Shown: positions 37,197 through 46,788 of the stretch, piece after piece
Position numbering within the stretch: position 1 is the first letter of the stretch
Layout: the number at the start of each line of letters is the position of its first letter
From: Marinifilum breve
GTDB lineage: Bacteria; Bacteroidota; Bacteroidia; Bacteroidales; Marinifilaceae
NCBI RefSeq assembly: GCF_003202155.1
Contig: NZ_QFLI01000004.1
Span: forward strand, 248,001 to 312,000
DNA: 64,000 bases
Reading direction: 5' to 3'
Made by a program: the position numbers and the translations under genes
The notes under the pieces: generated by a model
Told to the model about the DNA's origin: nothing
The model's input: only the letters and a program-made list of their open reading frames with translations
The model's database searches: none

Positions 37197-37889
37197 CTAC
37201 CTATTCTGACCAGACAATTTATCTTTTAGTATCTGTTTGTATTTTCTACCGATCGGAAGCACCTGTTTGTTTACAATTATTGAGTTTGCAGAAATCTTTT
37301 CAATTTTATCCAATGACACGATATAAGATCTATGTATTTGGCAAAATTGCTGCTTCGACAAAGTTTCATTCCAATATTTCAATGGCAAGCTAACCATATG
37401 CTTTTTACTGGAGCAATACAGAAAGGTGTAATCCCCATCTGATTTAACATAGAGAATTTCAGAAAGGTCAACACTAACGTATTCATAGCCTATTTTCACC
37501 AATATACTTTCACTCTTCTTTTCTGTATTCTCATCTTTTAATACTTGTTGAACCCTATCCATTGCTTTTATAAAGCGATCATATGAAATAGGTTTTAAGA
37601 GGTAATCCAACACTTCGAACTCATATGATTGAACTGCATATTCATGAAAAGCTGTAGTTAAAATCACCAAAGGTTTATAAGGTAGAATCTTTAAAAAATC
37701 CATACCGGAAATCTTTGGTAAATGTATATCCAGAAAAATCAAATCAACATGAATCTCTTGCAAGTATTCCAAAGCCAGAATCGGATCGGAGAATACCTCT
37801 TTTATTTGCACATTGCCATAATCAGCAACATACTTCTTTAATATTCGCTGAGCCGGAGCCTGATCTTCTATGATAATGCAGGTAATCAT
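37197..37889 (-). CDS. LytTR-family response regulator
   Basis: This 230-residue protein has a receiver domain with phosphoacceptor Asp54 (LIFLDIHLP) and acidic residues at 8-9. The C-terminal LytTR DNA-binding domain (about 130-228) contains the CQIHRSYIVSLDKIEKI signature. It overlaps the upstream histidine kinase gene by 4 bp, so kinase and regulator are coupled. The likely target is the divergently transcribed outer-membrane barrel gene at 39106. Confidence 0.92.
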   Translation of the reverse strand: MITCIIIEDQAPAQRILKKYVADYGNVQIKEVFSDPILALEYLQEIHVDLIFLDIHLPKISGMDFLKILPYKPLVILTTAFHEYAVQSYEFEVLDYLLKPISYDRFIKAMDRVQQVLKDENTEKKSESILVKIGYEYVSVDLSEILYVKSDGDYTFLYCSSKKHMVSLPLKYWNETLSKQQFCQIHRSYIVSLDKIEKISANSIIVNKQVLPIGRKYKQILKDKLSGQNR

Positions 37890-38890
37890 TGTTTTAACTG
37901 ATTCAAATCGATTTCTAAATTGACCTTATACTCAGAATAACTCCTTGATGCTTCCAATTGATAAGCGCCTGGATACAACAAATCCAATCGGGCTTGCACA
38001 TTCTGCAGGCCTATTCCGCCTTCTATATCTTTTAAATTCACATTTACATCAAAACTGTTCTTACAATAAAACCTCAACTGCCCCTCAATCATTTCCACAG
38101 AAATTTGAATCTCTATTCCTTCCGATTGACTGGCTAAACTATATTTAAAAGCATTTTCAACAAAGACAATTAAAATCATGGGAGCAATATAAAAATCACT
38201 CTCAATCTTAGATCTATATTCTACTATTCCTTTGCCTTCCAATTGCAGTTCATTCAACTTGATAAATGAACCCAGATGTTGCAGCTCCTTTTCTAAGCTC
38301 ACAGCATTTTCCTTACAATCATACAACATGTATCGCAACATGGAAGACAACTCCAAAATAATATCAGGTGTTTTGGGTGAATTCTCAATGGCATAAGAAT
38401 ACAGGTTATTCAAATTATTGAACAGGAAATGCGGATTAATTTGCTGCTTCAAATAATCCAACTTACTTTCTGCTATCATTCGATTCAATTGCTCAACCTT
38501 ATTTTGATTTACAGTAGCATCCCAAACAAATTTACTTGCTACCAATATTAATATCAAAGGCAAAATATCTAGTAAACTGTGAATGAATCCAAAATATCTA
38601 CCTCGACTTTCCGGATAAAAAATCTGCTCCAAAATAAATTCTTCAATAAACATTGCAAGACCACAAATCAGAATGAAACCAATACTGAATTTGATGTATT
38701 TCTTCTTGTAATAGAATCGAGGCAAAAAAATGTAATTTACAATTAGAGCCATTAAAAAGTAATTTAATAAAAAGAAAATCTCATCCCAATGAAAATGTGG
38801 ATGATGCTTATCAAATACTATTAATAGCATCAATAGTAAAACTATCAGAAACTGAAATAAAAGCTCTTTGTAAATTGATTTGATTTTCAT
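37886..38890 (-). CDS. LytS/YehU-type sensor histidine kinase
   Basis: This 334-residue kinase has four hydrophobic segments in its first 125 residues and no large extracytoplasmic domain. The His_kinase domain has QQINPHFLFNNLNNL with phosphoacceptor His154. The ATPase domain has N-box FVENAFKYSL and G-box GGIGLQNVQARLD. Such kinases pair with LytTR regulators, as here. The few-loop membrane part suggests it senses membrane state or a partner membrane protein. Confidence 0.92.
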   Translation of the reverse strand: MKIKSIYKELLFQFLIVLLLMLLIVFDKHHPHFHWDEIFFLLNYFLMALIVNYIFLPRFYYKKKYIKFSIGFILICGLAMFIEEFILEQIFYPESRGRYFGFIHSLLDILPLILILVASKFVWDATVNQNKVEQLNRMIAESKLDYLKQQINPHFLFNNLNNLYSYAIENSPKTPDIILELSSMLRYMLYDCKENAVSLEKELQHLGSFIKLNELQLEGKGIVEYRSKIESDFYIAPMILIVFVENAFKYSLASQSEGIEIQISVEMIEGQLRFYCKNSFDVNVNLKDIEGGIGLQNVQARLDLLYPGAYQLEASRSYSEYKVNLEIDLNQLKQ

Positions 38891-39105
38891 CTATAAATTC
38901 TTGACTATTCTATTCAAAAGTAGATATACTTTCGATTGTATAGTATACGAATCGACCAACTACCATATTAAGCGGTTGTACAACCAATATTCTACCCAAT
39001 TAGCATTCAAACAACAATTAATCGTCGCTTATCGATCTTCTTTGTCTGCCTTTCCTTTTCAAAATAGATTTGAAATTAAAAATCACACTATAAAATTCTA
39101 AAATA

Positions 39106-41490
39106 ATGAAACGATACTTAAGTTCTGCAATATTAATCATCAGCATGTTCTTTTGCTTTCAAGCATTTTCCGAAAATAATCTCCGAAAAGTAATCATCAC
39201 GGGCAAGGTAATGGAAAAAAACAGTAATACTCCCATTGAATATGCTACCATTTCGATTCATGAAATGGATGGCAAATTAATTACCGGTGGCATAAGTGGA
39301 CATGATGGTAGCTTTCATTTGGAATCAAATCGCAAAGATTTTTTTATTAAAATAAGCTTTATAGGTTATGAAAGTCAGGAAATAAAAGAATTTGAACTTA
39401 ATAACAACCGAGTATTACTAAACAATATTCATTTGGCAAGTGCACATGCTCAATTGGATGACGTGGTGGTAAGGGCTGAAAAATCCAAAACGGTATTCAA
39501 ACTCGACAAAAGAGTTTTTAATGTAGGTAAAGATTTGGTTGGCTCAGGCGGCAGTGCCCTGGATATTCTTAACAATGTTCCATCGGTTGATGTTGACATT
39601 GAGGGAAACATTAGCCTTAGGGGAAACACCAGTGTTCAAATGCTGATTAATGGCAAACCATCGGTAATGGCCAGTAGCAAAACACTGGGAACAATTACTT
39701 CGGATATGATAGAAAGAGTTGAAGTGGTTACCAATCCTTCGGCTAAGTACGATGCAGAAGGAACCAGTGGAATTATCAATATCATCCTGAAAAAGGACAA
39801 TAAAAAAGGTTTAAACGGAGCTGTTACTGCCAATATTGGAACTCCCAAGAATTACAGTCTGGGACTTAGCATGAATAAAAGAACCGAAAAACTCAATTTG
39901 TTTACTCAGATAGGTATTGGGGATAGAAGGTTTTTATCGGAAAGTTATAACAAAACGATCAACTACAACAATCCTCTTAAGCCACAAACCATATCGAAGG
40001 GTGATGGGGAGAAAAATGAACAATTCTACAATTTCATTTTAGGTGCTGATTATCACATCACCAAATATCAAACCTTAAGCATTTCGGGACATTATGCTTT
40101 TGAAAATGAAAAGCAATATTCGACCACCGATTACGAATATTCAGAGCTAGAGGGAAACAATACGGAAGAAGCACAAAGAAAAGAATCAACAAAAGCCACC
40201 AATCCAAAATGGCAATACGAAGTAAATTACAGTAAAGAGTTTGCCGACAACAAGGATCGTAAACTTACGGCCAGTGCAACAGGCTCATTCTTTGGTAAAG
40301 ATAAAACATCCACCTACACCAATACTGGCGCAGGCAACTTTCTGCGCTTGAATGATGAGAAAATTCTGAATGATTTTTCAGATGTTGAATACAGTTTCCA
40401 AGCGGATTACACCCATCCTTTCTCGAAGAAAATTACCTGGGAAAGCGGTGCTAAAATGGACATCAACAAGAATGAGAATAGCATAGAACAACAAGATAAT
40501 GATGGTAACGATTGGGTGATAAATCCCAATTTAAGTAATGAATTTCATTACGATCAATCCATATCAGCCTTATATAGTACATACGCTTACGAAGGAGAAA
40601 AAATTGGATTTAAAGCCGGCCTAAGAGCTGAACATGAATATAGAAAGAGTGAGTTGGTTAACAACAAGGAAAAGAATTCAAATAATGATACCAAATTATT
40701 TCCTAGTTTTCATACTTCTTACAAGTTTAGCGATCAGTTTTCTGTGCAAGCAGGTTACTCCAAAAGAATCAGACGACCACACATGTGGGATTTGAATCCA
40801 TTCATTTCCTATCGCGATCCTTTTAATGTCAGCAAAGGAAATCCAAATCTGAAACCTAGTTTAAGTGATTCTTTTGAATTAACCGCTATCTCTACTTTTA
40901 AGTCGGGTTCGGTAAATGCTTCACTTTTTTATCGCGAAACAACAGATGTGGTAGATGATGTTTATTTCATTAAGGATAACGTTACCACAAGTATGCCGGC
41001 AAATGTTGGAAAAAGCCAAAATACGGGAATAGAAATCAACAGTAAAGTAGATCCATTGAAATGGTTCTCGATCTTGGCTGAAGGGAATTTCATGTACTAC
41101 AAAAGGACAGGGAATTACGAAGATCAAAACTTCGATTTCAACAACAATTCATGGTCTACTCGTTTAACTGCCAAATTCAAATTGCCATACCATATTGATG
41201 CGGAATATAAATTCAGATACCGTTCAAAATCAGAAAGTCTTCAAGGATATTACAAGGCCTCGAGTTATTCCGATTTTGGCATTCGCAAAAAATTCATGAA
41301 AGGAAAGGCTGTGGTTAATCTAAGTGTGAAAGACATTTTCAATTCACGAAAGCGCAAATATGAATCGAAAAGTACAAGTTTTTATACCTACAACGAACAT
41401 CAGCGCAGCGGAAGAATTGTTGTGTTAGGACTTAGCTTTGGTTTTGGAAAAGGAGAAACCATGGAGTATTCAGGAGTAAAGATGTTTTAG
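39106..41490 (+). CDS. TonB-receptor-like outer-membrane beta-barrel protein
   Basis: This 794-residue outer-membrane protein has a signal peptide, a carboxypeptidase-like regulatory domain (about 28-110, VIITGKVMEKNSNTPIEYATI), and a plug-like domain (about 125-225, including GNTSVQMLINGKP and YDAEGTSGIINIILKK). The 22-strand-type barrel of the 'outer membrane beta-barrel family' (PF14905-like) follows and ends in Phe. No SusD partner follows, so it is not a standard glycan uptake pair. It is divergent from the LytTR/kinase operon across 215 bp, in the position typical of a regulated target. Confidence 0.88.
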   Translation: MKRYLSSAILIISMFFCFQAFSENNLRKVIITGKVMEKNSNTPIEYATISIHEMDGKLITGGISGHDGSFHLESNRKDFFIKISFIGYESQEIKEFELNNNRVLLNNIHLASAHAQLDDVVVRAEKSKTVFKLDKRVFNVGKDLVGSGGSALDILNNVPSVDVDIEGNISLRGNTSVQMLINGKPSVMASSKTLGTITSDMIERVEVVTNPSAKYDAEGTSGIINIILKKDNKKGLNGAVTANIGTPKNYSLGLSMNKRTEKLNLFTQIGIGDRRFLSESYNKTINYNNPLKPQTISKGDGEKNEQFYNFILGADYHITKYQTLSISGHYAFENEKQYSTTDYEYSELEGNNTEEAQRKESTKATNPKWQYEVNYSKEFADNKDRKLTASATGSFFGKDKTSTYTNTGAGNFLRLNDEKILNDFSDVEYSFQADYTHPFSKKITWESGAKMDINKNENSIEQQDNDGNDWVINPNLSNEFHYDQSISALYSTYAYEGEKIGFKAGLRAEHEYRKSELVNNKEKNSNNDTKLFPSFHTSYKFSDQFSVQAGYSKRIRRPHMWDLNPFISYRDPFNVSKGNPNLKPSLSDSFELTAISTFKSGSVNASLFYRETTDVVDDVYFIKDNVTTSMPANVGKSQNTGIEINSKVDPLKWFSILAEGNFMYYKRTGNYEDQNFDFNNNSWSTRLTAKFKLPYHIDAEYKFRYRSKSESLQGYYKASSYSDFGIRKKFMKGKAVVNLSVKDIFNSRKRKYESKSTSFYTYNEHQRSGRIVVLGLSFGFGKGETMEYSGVKMF

Positions 41491-41530
41491 CTGTAATTGA
41501 TATAATTAGTTAGTGAAGCTAATAGCTTAA

Positions 41531-41563
41531 AGACCTGTCAGGTGTCAAAAACCTGACAGGTCT
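41531..41563. terminator. Bidirectional terminator
   Basis: A perfect 13-bp stem, AGACCTGTCAGGT / ACCTGACAGGTCT, lies with a 7-base loop between the convergent barrel gene and the acyltransferase gene. Confidence 0.92.
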
Positions 41564-41565
41564 TA

Positions 41566-42657
41566 TTATATCAATTTAATTTGTCTCTTAGCCAATAGGT
41601 GAGAAAATCCATCGGCAACAAGAAAAATGATTACGGAAAGTATTACAAATACTACAATATCATAAGTTTCAGGATAGACATACCATTGTAGCCAGCCTAT
41701 CAAAACCCAGTGAATAAAATAGATCTCGGTTACATTTTTACTCCATCTCTTGAATTGATTTACCACAAATTCGGGTAATATTCTCATCAATAGAAACAAC
41801 ATACTTATCCAAGTCAAAACAAATAGGAGAAATACTAGATTTGCCGCAAAATCGTGATGATAATAGGCCAATTCTGTTTCCATGCCTAATCCCATCCCCA
41901 GCACACCTGCGAAAAAGAGAACACCAGCCACTGTAGCTAGTAAAGAAACAAGAAAAAGCCACTTGTAAAAAGTTTTCTTATCGGTACATCGAATCAGTAA
42001 TTGAGCAAACACATAACCCGTGATGGGATAAAATATCCAGCTAAGAAAAGGAAATTCGGAATACTCACTCGATCCCCAAAACAGCCCTGTAATTGCCGAC
42101 CACAGATAATCTTCGGTTTGAATGCTTTGCAAGGAATAATTCATTGAGGCAAAAATGAGTGCAAAGTAAAGAACCATATACCACTTTAGGCTCATCCATG
42201 TATACAAAGCAAAAAATATCATGGCCAATCCGGCAAATTGCAAAATATCCACATCAATGAATCCTTCAATGGCTGCCTCCAAGCTCTCTTTTGTTCCAAG
42301 TGTGAAGTAATCTATCAATTCGGGTAAACTTTCTCTAAAAAAGTTCAAAACATATCCAGCCAAAAGAATATACAATCCTCTTTTAAAAAATATTCCAGGA
42401 TTATCATTCTTTGTGTAAAGAAATCCCAATCCCATTAAAAACATGAAAACAGGGGCGGCAGGCACACCTCCCAAAAAGTCAATCAACCCACCAAATCCTG
42501 ATTCTACAATATCCTCTTTTGAGAATGACATTTGTACATGTACCAACACCATAAAGAAAACCGCTAGCCCACGGGCAATATCCATCTCAAGCTGTCTGCC
42601 CGTATTTACAATCTCTTTTGAAAACTCGGGCATAGAAGGAAATAATACTTTCATCAT
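41566..42657 (-). CDS. Multi-pass membrane acyltransferase-like protein (DUF1624/HGSNAT-like)
   Basis: This 363-residue protein has about ten hydrophobic helices. The N-terminal motif MDIARGLAVFFMVLVHVQMSF, with a conserved His, resembles the heparan-alpha-glucosaminide N-acetyltransferase/DUF1624 and related membrane acyltransferase families. These transfer acyl groups across the membrane to sugars or other acceptors. Its ATG overlaps the stop of the upstream FAD oxidoreductase gene (ATGA-type), so the two products are made together and probably act in one pathway, as yet unknown. Confidence 0.75.
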   Translation of the reverse strand: MMKVLFPSMPEFSKEIVNTGRQLEMDIARGLAVFFMVLVHVQMSFSKEDIVESGFGGLIDFLGGVPAAPVFMFLMGLGFLYTKNDNPGIFFKRGLYILLAGYVLNFFRESLPELIDYFTLGTKESLEAAIEGFIDVDILQFAGLAMIFFALYTWMSLKWYMVLYFALIFASMNYSLQSIQTEDYLWSAITGLFWGSSEYSEFPFLSWIFYPITGYVFAQLLIRCTDKKTFYKWLFLVSLLATVAGVLFFAGVLGMGLGMETELAYYHHDFAANLVFLLFVLTWISMLFLLMRILPEFVVNQFKRWSKNVTEIYFIHWVLIGWLQWYVYPETYDIVVFVILSVIIFLVADGFSHLLAKRQIKLI

Positions 42658-44090
42658 TGCTTCAAATATTTTTTCACATTCTTAGCCGCATTTATAGCTG
42701 AGGTTAAAGCCCCATCAACCGTGGCGTAAACCATATAGTCGCCTGCCAGAAACACCGGACCTTTTGTGTCAGGATGCTTCAATAGCAAATCCAGTTTTGG
42801 AGCATATAAAGGTGAAAAAATTGGAAAGGCATACTCAAACCTATTGATATCATAGTCAATTACCTCCTGCTTAAAATTTGGATAATGTTTCACCAGTGTT
42901 TGATAGGCATTGGCCAACAAAACCGCATCACTTTGCTTATTGAAATTATGGTCGTAAGCCGACTCTGGTGCCATATAAACCGAAAGAATGGACTTCCCTG
43001 TATAATCGTTGCTTACCTGTGGTCTTGTAGCATCGTAAAGTGTAACCACCTGTCCTTCATCGATACAAGATACCGACCAGGTTTCTTTCAGCATTCTTTT
43101 CTTGGTGAAGAAGTTAATGGTAGCATATTGCGAATACTGAATCTTTTGCAATGTTTCTTTCAGCTCTTCTGCAAAATCATCGCCTAATAAATTTGCTGTT
43201 ACAGGTGCTGGAGTAGCCATTATTACCGATCTGGCACGTACCTCATGACTTACACCATCCTTCACATATTGCACTTTTACAGTAGAATCTTCATTCACAT
43301 CAACCTGTTGTACATATGCGCCGTTAACAACACTATTTCCCAATTTCTTTGCGAGCACCTGTACTACACTATACATTCCCTCTTCAAAAGAGTATACCTC
43401 ACTCTCGTTGATCGATTCAACCGTAGGCAAATCAAATGCCATTTCAGGAATATTGAAAAACATGGAGTAGTTGGCATTATCGGTTCCAAACAAACCTCTA
43501 TTTTCAATGTCTACAAACTTCTGTAGAAGTTCAGAATAGCCTTGTTTGCTCATCCAATCTTTCACCGATATCTGATCCAGCTTTTCGTAGTCCATTAGGT
43601 ATTCCTGATCATCAAATATCACATCTTCGATATCATCATCATTCAAGCGCTGCAAATGCAACATCAGTTTGTAATGCTGTTGTTTCTCCTCCATGCTCAG
43701 AAAATCGAGCAGTTCATTTCCAAAATAGAATTGTCCCTTATAGGCAATCCCATCGGTAGGAGCAGGAATTTGTTTTGCTTTTATGCCAAGTTTATTGAGA
43801 ACTTTCTTTAGTACACCATCAGGTTTCCCAATGTATTCGGTTCCCTTTGGATAATGAAATCCATTCCAATGTCCCGAAATACATCTACCTCCCGGAACCT
43901 TCTCTTTTTCGAGAACCAATACATTTTTATTCTTTAAGTAATAAGCTGCAGTCAATCCACTAAAACCTCCCCCAACAATTACAACATCGTAATCGTAGTT
44001 GCCACTATTCATATCGTGGCCATCTGAATTACATCCCAATGCCAACTGGACAGTTAGTAATAGAACTAGTAAATAAGAATATTTTTTCAT
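42654..44090 (-). CDS. FAD-dependent amine oxidase-type oxidoreductase, lipoprotein
   Basis: This 478-residue flavoprotein has an N-terminal lipoprotein signal (LALGCNS, Cys20). The FAD-binding Rossmann motif VVIVGGGFSGLTAAYYL is followed by LEKEKVPGGRC, and the C-terminal FLAGDYMVYATVDGALTSA region closes the site. The fold is that of amine oxidases, phytoene desaturases and protoporphyrinogen oxidases. An enzyme of this family anchored outside the cytoplasm is uncommon. A 7-bp microsatellite lies about 140 bp upstream of its start. Confidence 0.82.
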   Translation of the reverse strand: MKKYSYLLVLLLTVQLALGCNSDGHDMNSGNYDYDVVIVGGGFSGLTAAYYLKNKNVLVLEKEKVPGGRCISGHWNGFHYPKGTEYIGKPDGVLKKVLNKLGIKAKQIPAPTDGIAYKGQFYFGNELLDFLSMEEKQQHYKLMLHLQRLNDDDIEDVIFDDQEYLMDYEKLDQISVKDWMSKQGYSELLQKFVDIENRGLFGTDNANYSMFFNIPEMAFDLPTVESINESEVYSFEEGMYSVVQVLAKKLGNSVVNGAYVQQVDVNEDSTVKVQYVKDGVSHEVRARSVIMATPAPVTANLLGDDFAEELKETLQKIQYSQYATINFFTKKRMLKETWSVSCIDEGQVVTLYDATRPQVSNDYTGKSILSVYMAPESAYDHNFNKQSDAVLLANAYQTLVKHYPNFKQEVIDYDINRFEYAFPIFSPLYAPKLDLLLKHPDTKGPVFLAGDYMVYATVDGALTSAINAAKNVKKYLKQ

Positions 44091-44230
44091 CGCTTTTCAG
44101 TTTTAATTGTTAATCGATGACAAACCTATAGATCTGAAAGCGCATGAAAGTGTCGGTTGAGAAGGAAGGACTTTTTATGCAGGTTTTAGGAGTGTAGACT
44201 TAGAAGGAAAGACCGATCAAACCACTAACA

Positions 44231-44321
44231 ATGAGCAATGAGTAATGAGTAATGAGTAATGAGTAATGAGTAATGAGTAATGAGTAATGAGTAATGAGTA
44301 ATGAGTAATGAGTAATGAGTA
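44231..44321. repeat. Heptanucleotide microsatellite, 13 units of ATGAGTA
   Basis: One ATGAGCA unit (44231-44237) is followed by twelve uninterrupted ATGAGTA units (44238-44321). It lies in the 343-bp gap upstream of the FAD oxidoreductase gene and downstream of the AraC-type gene. The rest of the gap contains two near-copies of CTTTATACTTGTGA (about 44390-44425) and nothing else clear. Slippage would change promoter spacing in 7-bp steps. Confidence 0.95.
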
Positions 44322-44433
44322 TGCAAAGTTCGGAACTCAATACTACTCTCGCAACTTTATATCCCGAAGGACCGGGACCAGCGAGCTGGCTTTATACTTT
44401 ATACTTGTGACTTTATACTTGTGACTTGGAACT

Positions 44434-45582
44434 TTATTGAAACTTAGCAGGTGTGGTTCCTGTGTGTTTTTTGAATGCATTGTAAAAAGCCGACTTGGAA
44501 TTGAATCCCACTTCGAAACCAATTGCCGTAAGGGTGTAGTTTTTAAATTCAGGATTTTTTAATAGCAGTTTGGCCTCGTTTACACGGTACATATTTACAA
44601 ACTCGTAGAAGTTTTGTCGGAAGGATTCATTAATAACTTGCGAAATTTGATGTGAGGCCTCTCCCATCATGTCGGCCAAATCTTTAATCTTAATTTGCGG
44701 CTGAAGATATGGTTTATGCTCTATCATGTAATGTTCCAACTTTTCTTTAAGCTTTTCAGAACTGTCCTCATCTAAGCCGGTTTTGGCATATTTCACCACA
44801 TGACCATCAATACTAACCTCTGAGACCGGAAATTGCGCCCATTCTTTCTGAATTTTCTGAATGTGACGCCCAGAAACAATGGCATCGTAACCAATGAAGA
44901 ACAATAGGGCAATGCTCAACAATTCCAAAGCTGTAAACAGCTGATCGTAATATGGAAATCCGAAATAGGTGAAGTAAACCACCAAAATCATTACCAAATA
45001 GGTAAGCATACAAGCCTTTATCAGATTTTGAGTTAAATGCAAATCAAGCTGTTGCACATCGGAACATTGTTCTTTCACCTTACGGTTGTATTTTCCCAAT
45101 TCAACCAATGCAGCCCATAAAAAGCCAACATTTACCATTACCAGAAGATTCCACTCCCAAATGTTTTCGAGAACATCCACCTGTAAACCACCAAACATTT
45201 TCAGGTCTACCAGTTTTTCCAATGAACTCATAAAATAGTAAGGCATGTAGTTTAATAGACTAATGCCAAAAGGAATCAAAAAGAACCAGTCTGTTTTTTG
45301 CAAGTAGAATCGCTGTTTTTCAATATTGCGAACATACAAAAATATGAGCAAGCCGCTAAGCATCTGAAAAGGTTCCGAAATGTAGAGCAAATGCGGAATT
45401 TTGCGAATCAGTTTGGTATCAATTGCAAATTCGGAAAACAGATCGAAAATCAGGATGAACACAAATAGCATTAGCGGCAGGTATCTTTTTACACCTCTGC
45501 TCATTCGCAAAAGTAAGATCAGGATGATAAAGCCAAAGCCTATTCCTGCCAATTCTATCATGTTCCAAATATCCATATTCAA
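44434..45582 (-). CDS. AraC-family regulator with multi-pass membrane N-terminus
   Basis: This 382-residue protein has about seven hydrophobic helices in residues 8-235, then a linker and an AraC-type helix-turn-helix domain (about 285-382: KDLADMMGEASHQISQVINESF, FEVGFNSKSAFYNAFKKHTG). This membrane-bound AraC architecture is common in Bacteroidota and suggests direct coupling of a membrane or ligand signal to DNA binding. The gene at 60825 encodes a second protein of the same design. Targets unknown; the FAD/acyltransferase operon is the nearest candidate. Confidence 0.86.
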   Translation of the reverse strand: MNMDIWNMIELAGIGFGFIILILLLRMSRGVKRYLPLMLFVFILIFDLFSEFAIDTKLIRKIPHLLYISEPFQMLSGLLIFLYVRNIEKQRFYLQKTDWFFLIPFGISLLNYMPYYFMSSLEKLVDLKMFGGLQVDVLENIWEWNLLVMVNVGFLWAALVELGKYNRKVKEQCSDVQQLDLHLTQNLIKACMLTYLVMILVVYFTYFGFPYYDQLFTALELLSIALLFFIGYDAIVSGRHIQKIQKEWAQFPVSEVSIDGHVVKYAKTGLDEDSSEKLKEKLEHYMIEHKPYLQPQIKIKDLADMMGEASHQISQVINESFRQNFYEFVNMYRVNEAKLLLKNPEFKNYTLTAIGFEVGFNSKSAFYNAFKKHTGTTPAKFQ

Positions 45583-45725
45583 ACTTTAAATTCAATACAA
45601 AGATAAGATGATTTGACAAGTCACCTTAAGAATCCTGAATATAAACAAATATGAGTTTTTGCTAGCTAAGATTGACTAAAATAAGCTTATAGTTTTTACA
45701 ACTACCCAACGGTTACAACTAAAAA

Positions 45726-45759
45726 AACTGAGCGCTTCACAAAAGTGAAACGCTCAGTT
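45726..45759 (-). terminator. Terminator of the unknown 251-residue protein gene
   Basis: AACTGAGCGCTTCAC pairs with GTGAAACGCTCAGTT (one mismatch) around a 4-base loop, with an A run on the left giving a U run in the minus-strand transcript. Confidence 0.9.
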
Positions 45760-45781
45760 GAATTATATTATCGACAATTAA

Positions 45782-46537
45782 CTAAACATGGTTAGCTAAT
45801 GCATCTGCTTGCTGGGTAATATTCTCATTGTAAATTCCCATAAGTGATTGTAGTACAATACTAGCTGAATCGCTGTTTTGAACGCTATCTGCATTAATCC
45901 ATACAAACTGCTGTCCGTCGCCTTGCATACTGAAGTCGATATACTGAGTTTGTGATTCCTGAATATTAACCAAACTCTTAGCATTTCCATAATAACCAAT
46001 GTTATAGCTAGGATTTACAAGCTTGTTTACCACATATACAGTAGCTCTTCTCTCTGCAAATTGTACAGAAATAAATTGGTTAATGTTACTTTGAATTCTT
46101 CCTGAATACCAATGCGATTCTGGCACACCATAATAACGTGTAAACTTGTCAAACGACTGTACCTGTCCGTTCATTGGAATTTGCTTGTTGTTAATACCTT
46201 GGGTATCAAGAGGCATTTTTACACTACCAATAAAGGCTTGAATTTTTGCCCCTGGTGTTCCGTTAAGAACTGATGCTGAAATTGTATTTGTCTCACTTCC
46301 GTCAACAAAACAAAGAGCAGCTAAACCTTGATTTTGTGTTGTACCTGGAACATTTACAATAGCAGGTGCTTGACCCTGTGTTCCTACAATATGTACAGGA
46401 GTTGGAGTGTCATTTCCAGCAGCGTTGTAAAAGAACAAGCAGTAAAGTTGTCCATAATTCAAATTACCAGCGCAAGTAGCGGTATCGCCTTGCTTCAATT
46501 CAATTAAACCTCCATTAATCCAATTTATTTTAGCCAT
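45782..46537 (-). CDS. Unknown 251-residue beta-rich protein
   Basis: I do not recognise this protein. It has no signal peptide and no membrane segment, is low in Lys and Arg, and is rich in Gln, Asn, Gly and Val. Many short alternating segments (LYCLFFYNAAG, PAIVNVPGT, RATVYVVNKL) suggest a beta-sandwich. The N-terminus MAKINWINGGLIELKQGDTA looks distinctive and is a good search query. It lies downstream of the FHA and kinase genes on the same strand, separated by 251 bp that hold no clear promoter. It could be a kinase or FHA partner or an independent gene with its own terminator. Confidence 0.6.
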   Translation of the reverse strand: MAKINWINGGLIELKQGDTATCAGNLNYGQLYCLFFYNAAGNDTPTPVHIVGTQGQAPAIVNVPGTTQNQGLAALCFVDGSETNTISASVLNGTPGAKIQAFIGSVKMPLDTQGINNKQIPMNGQVQSFDKFTRYYGVPESHWYSGRIQSNINQFISVQFAERRATVYVVNKLVNPSYNIGYYGNAKSLVNIQESQTQYIDFSMQGDGQQFVWINADSVQNSDSASIVLQSLMGIYNENITQQADALANHV

Positions 46538-46788
46538 CGTTATTTAATTTTTGTTCCTACTCTATTTAAAATAGGCTTTTCGGAAATCGCCTAAGAAAAT
46601 TTCACAACACCGCAGCTACCTTATCGAATGTGTTGTTTCATAATCTCAAATCAAATGTCTAAAATTTAATTGGATAAAAATATATCACAATATATCAGTT
46701 GTTCATCATAGATATTCACCTCTTAATCCAAGATTACACATTAAATTAATGGAAAAGTAAAATATTTATAAAATGATATATGATTTTT

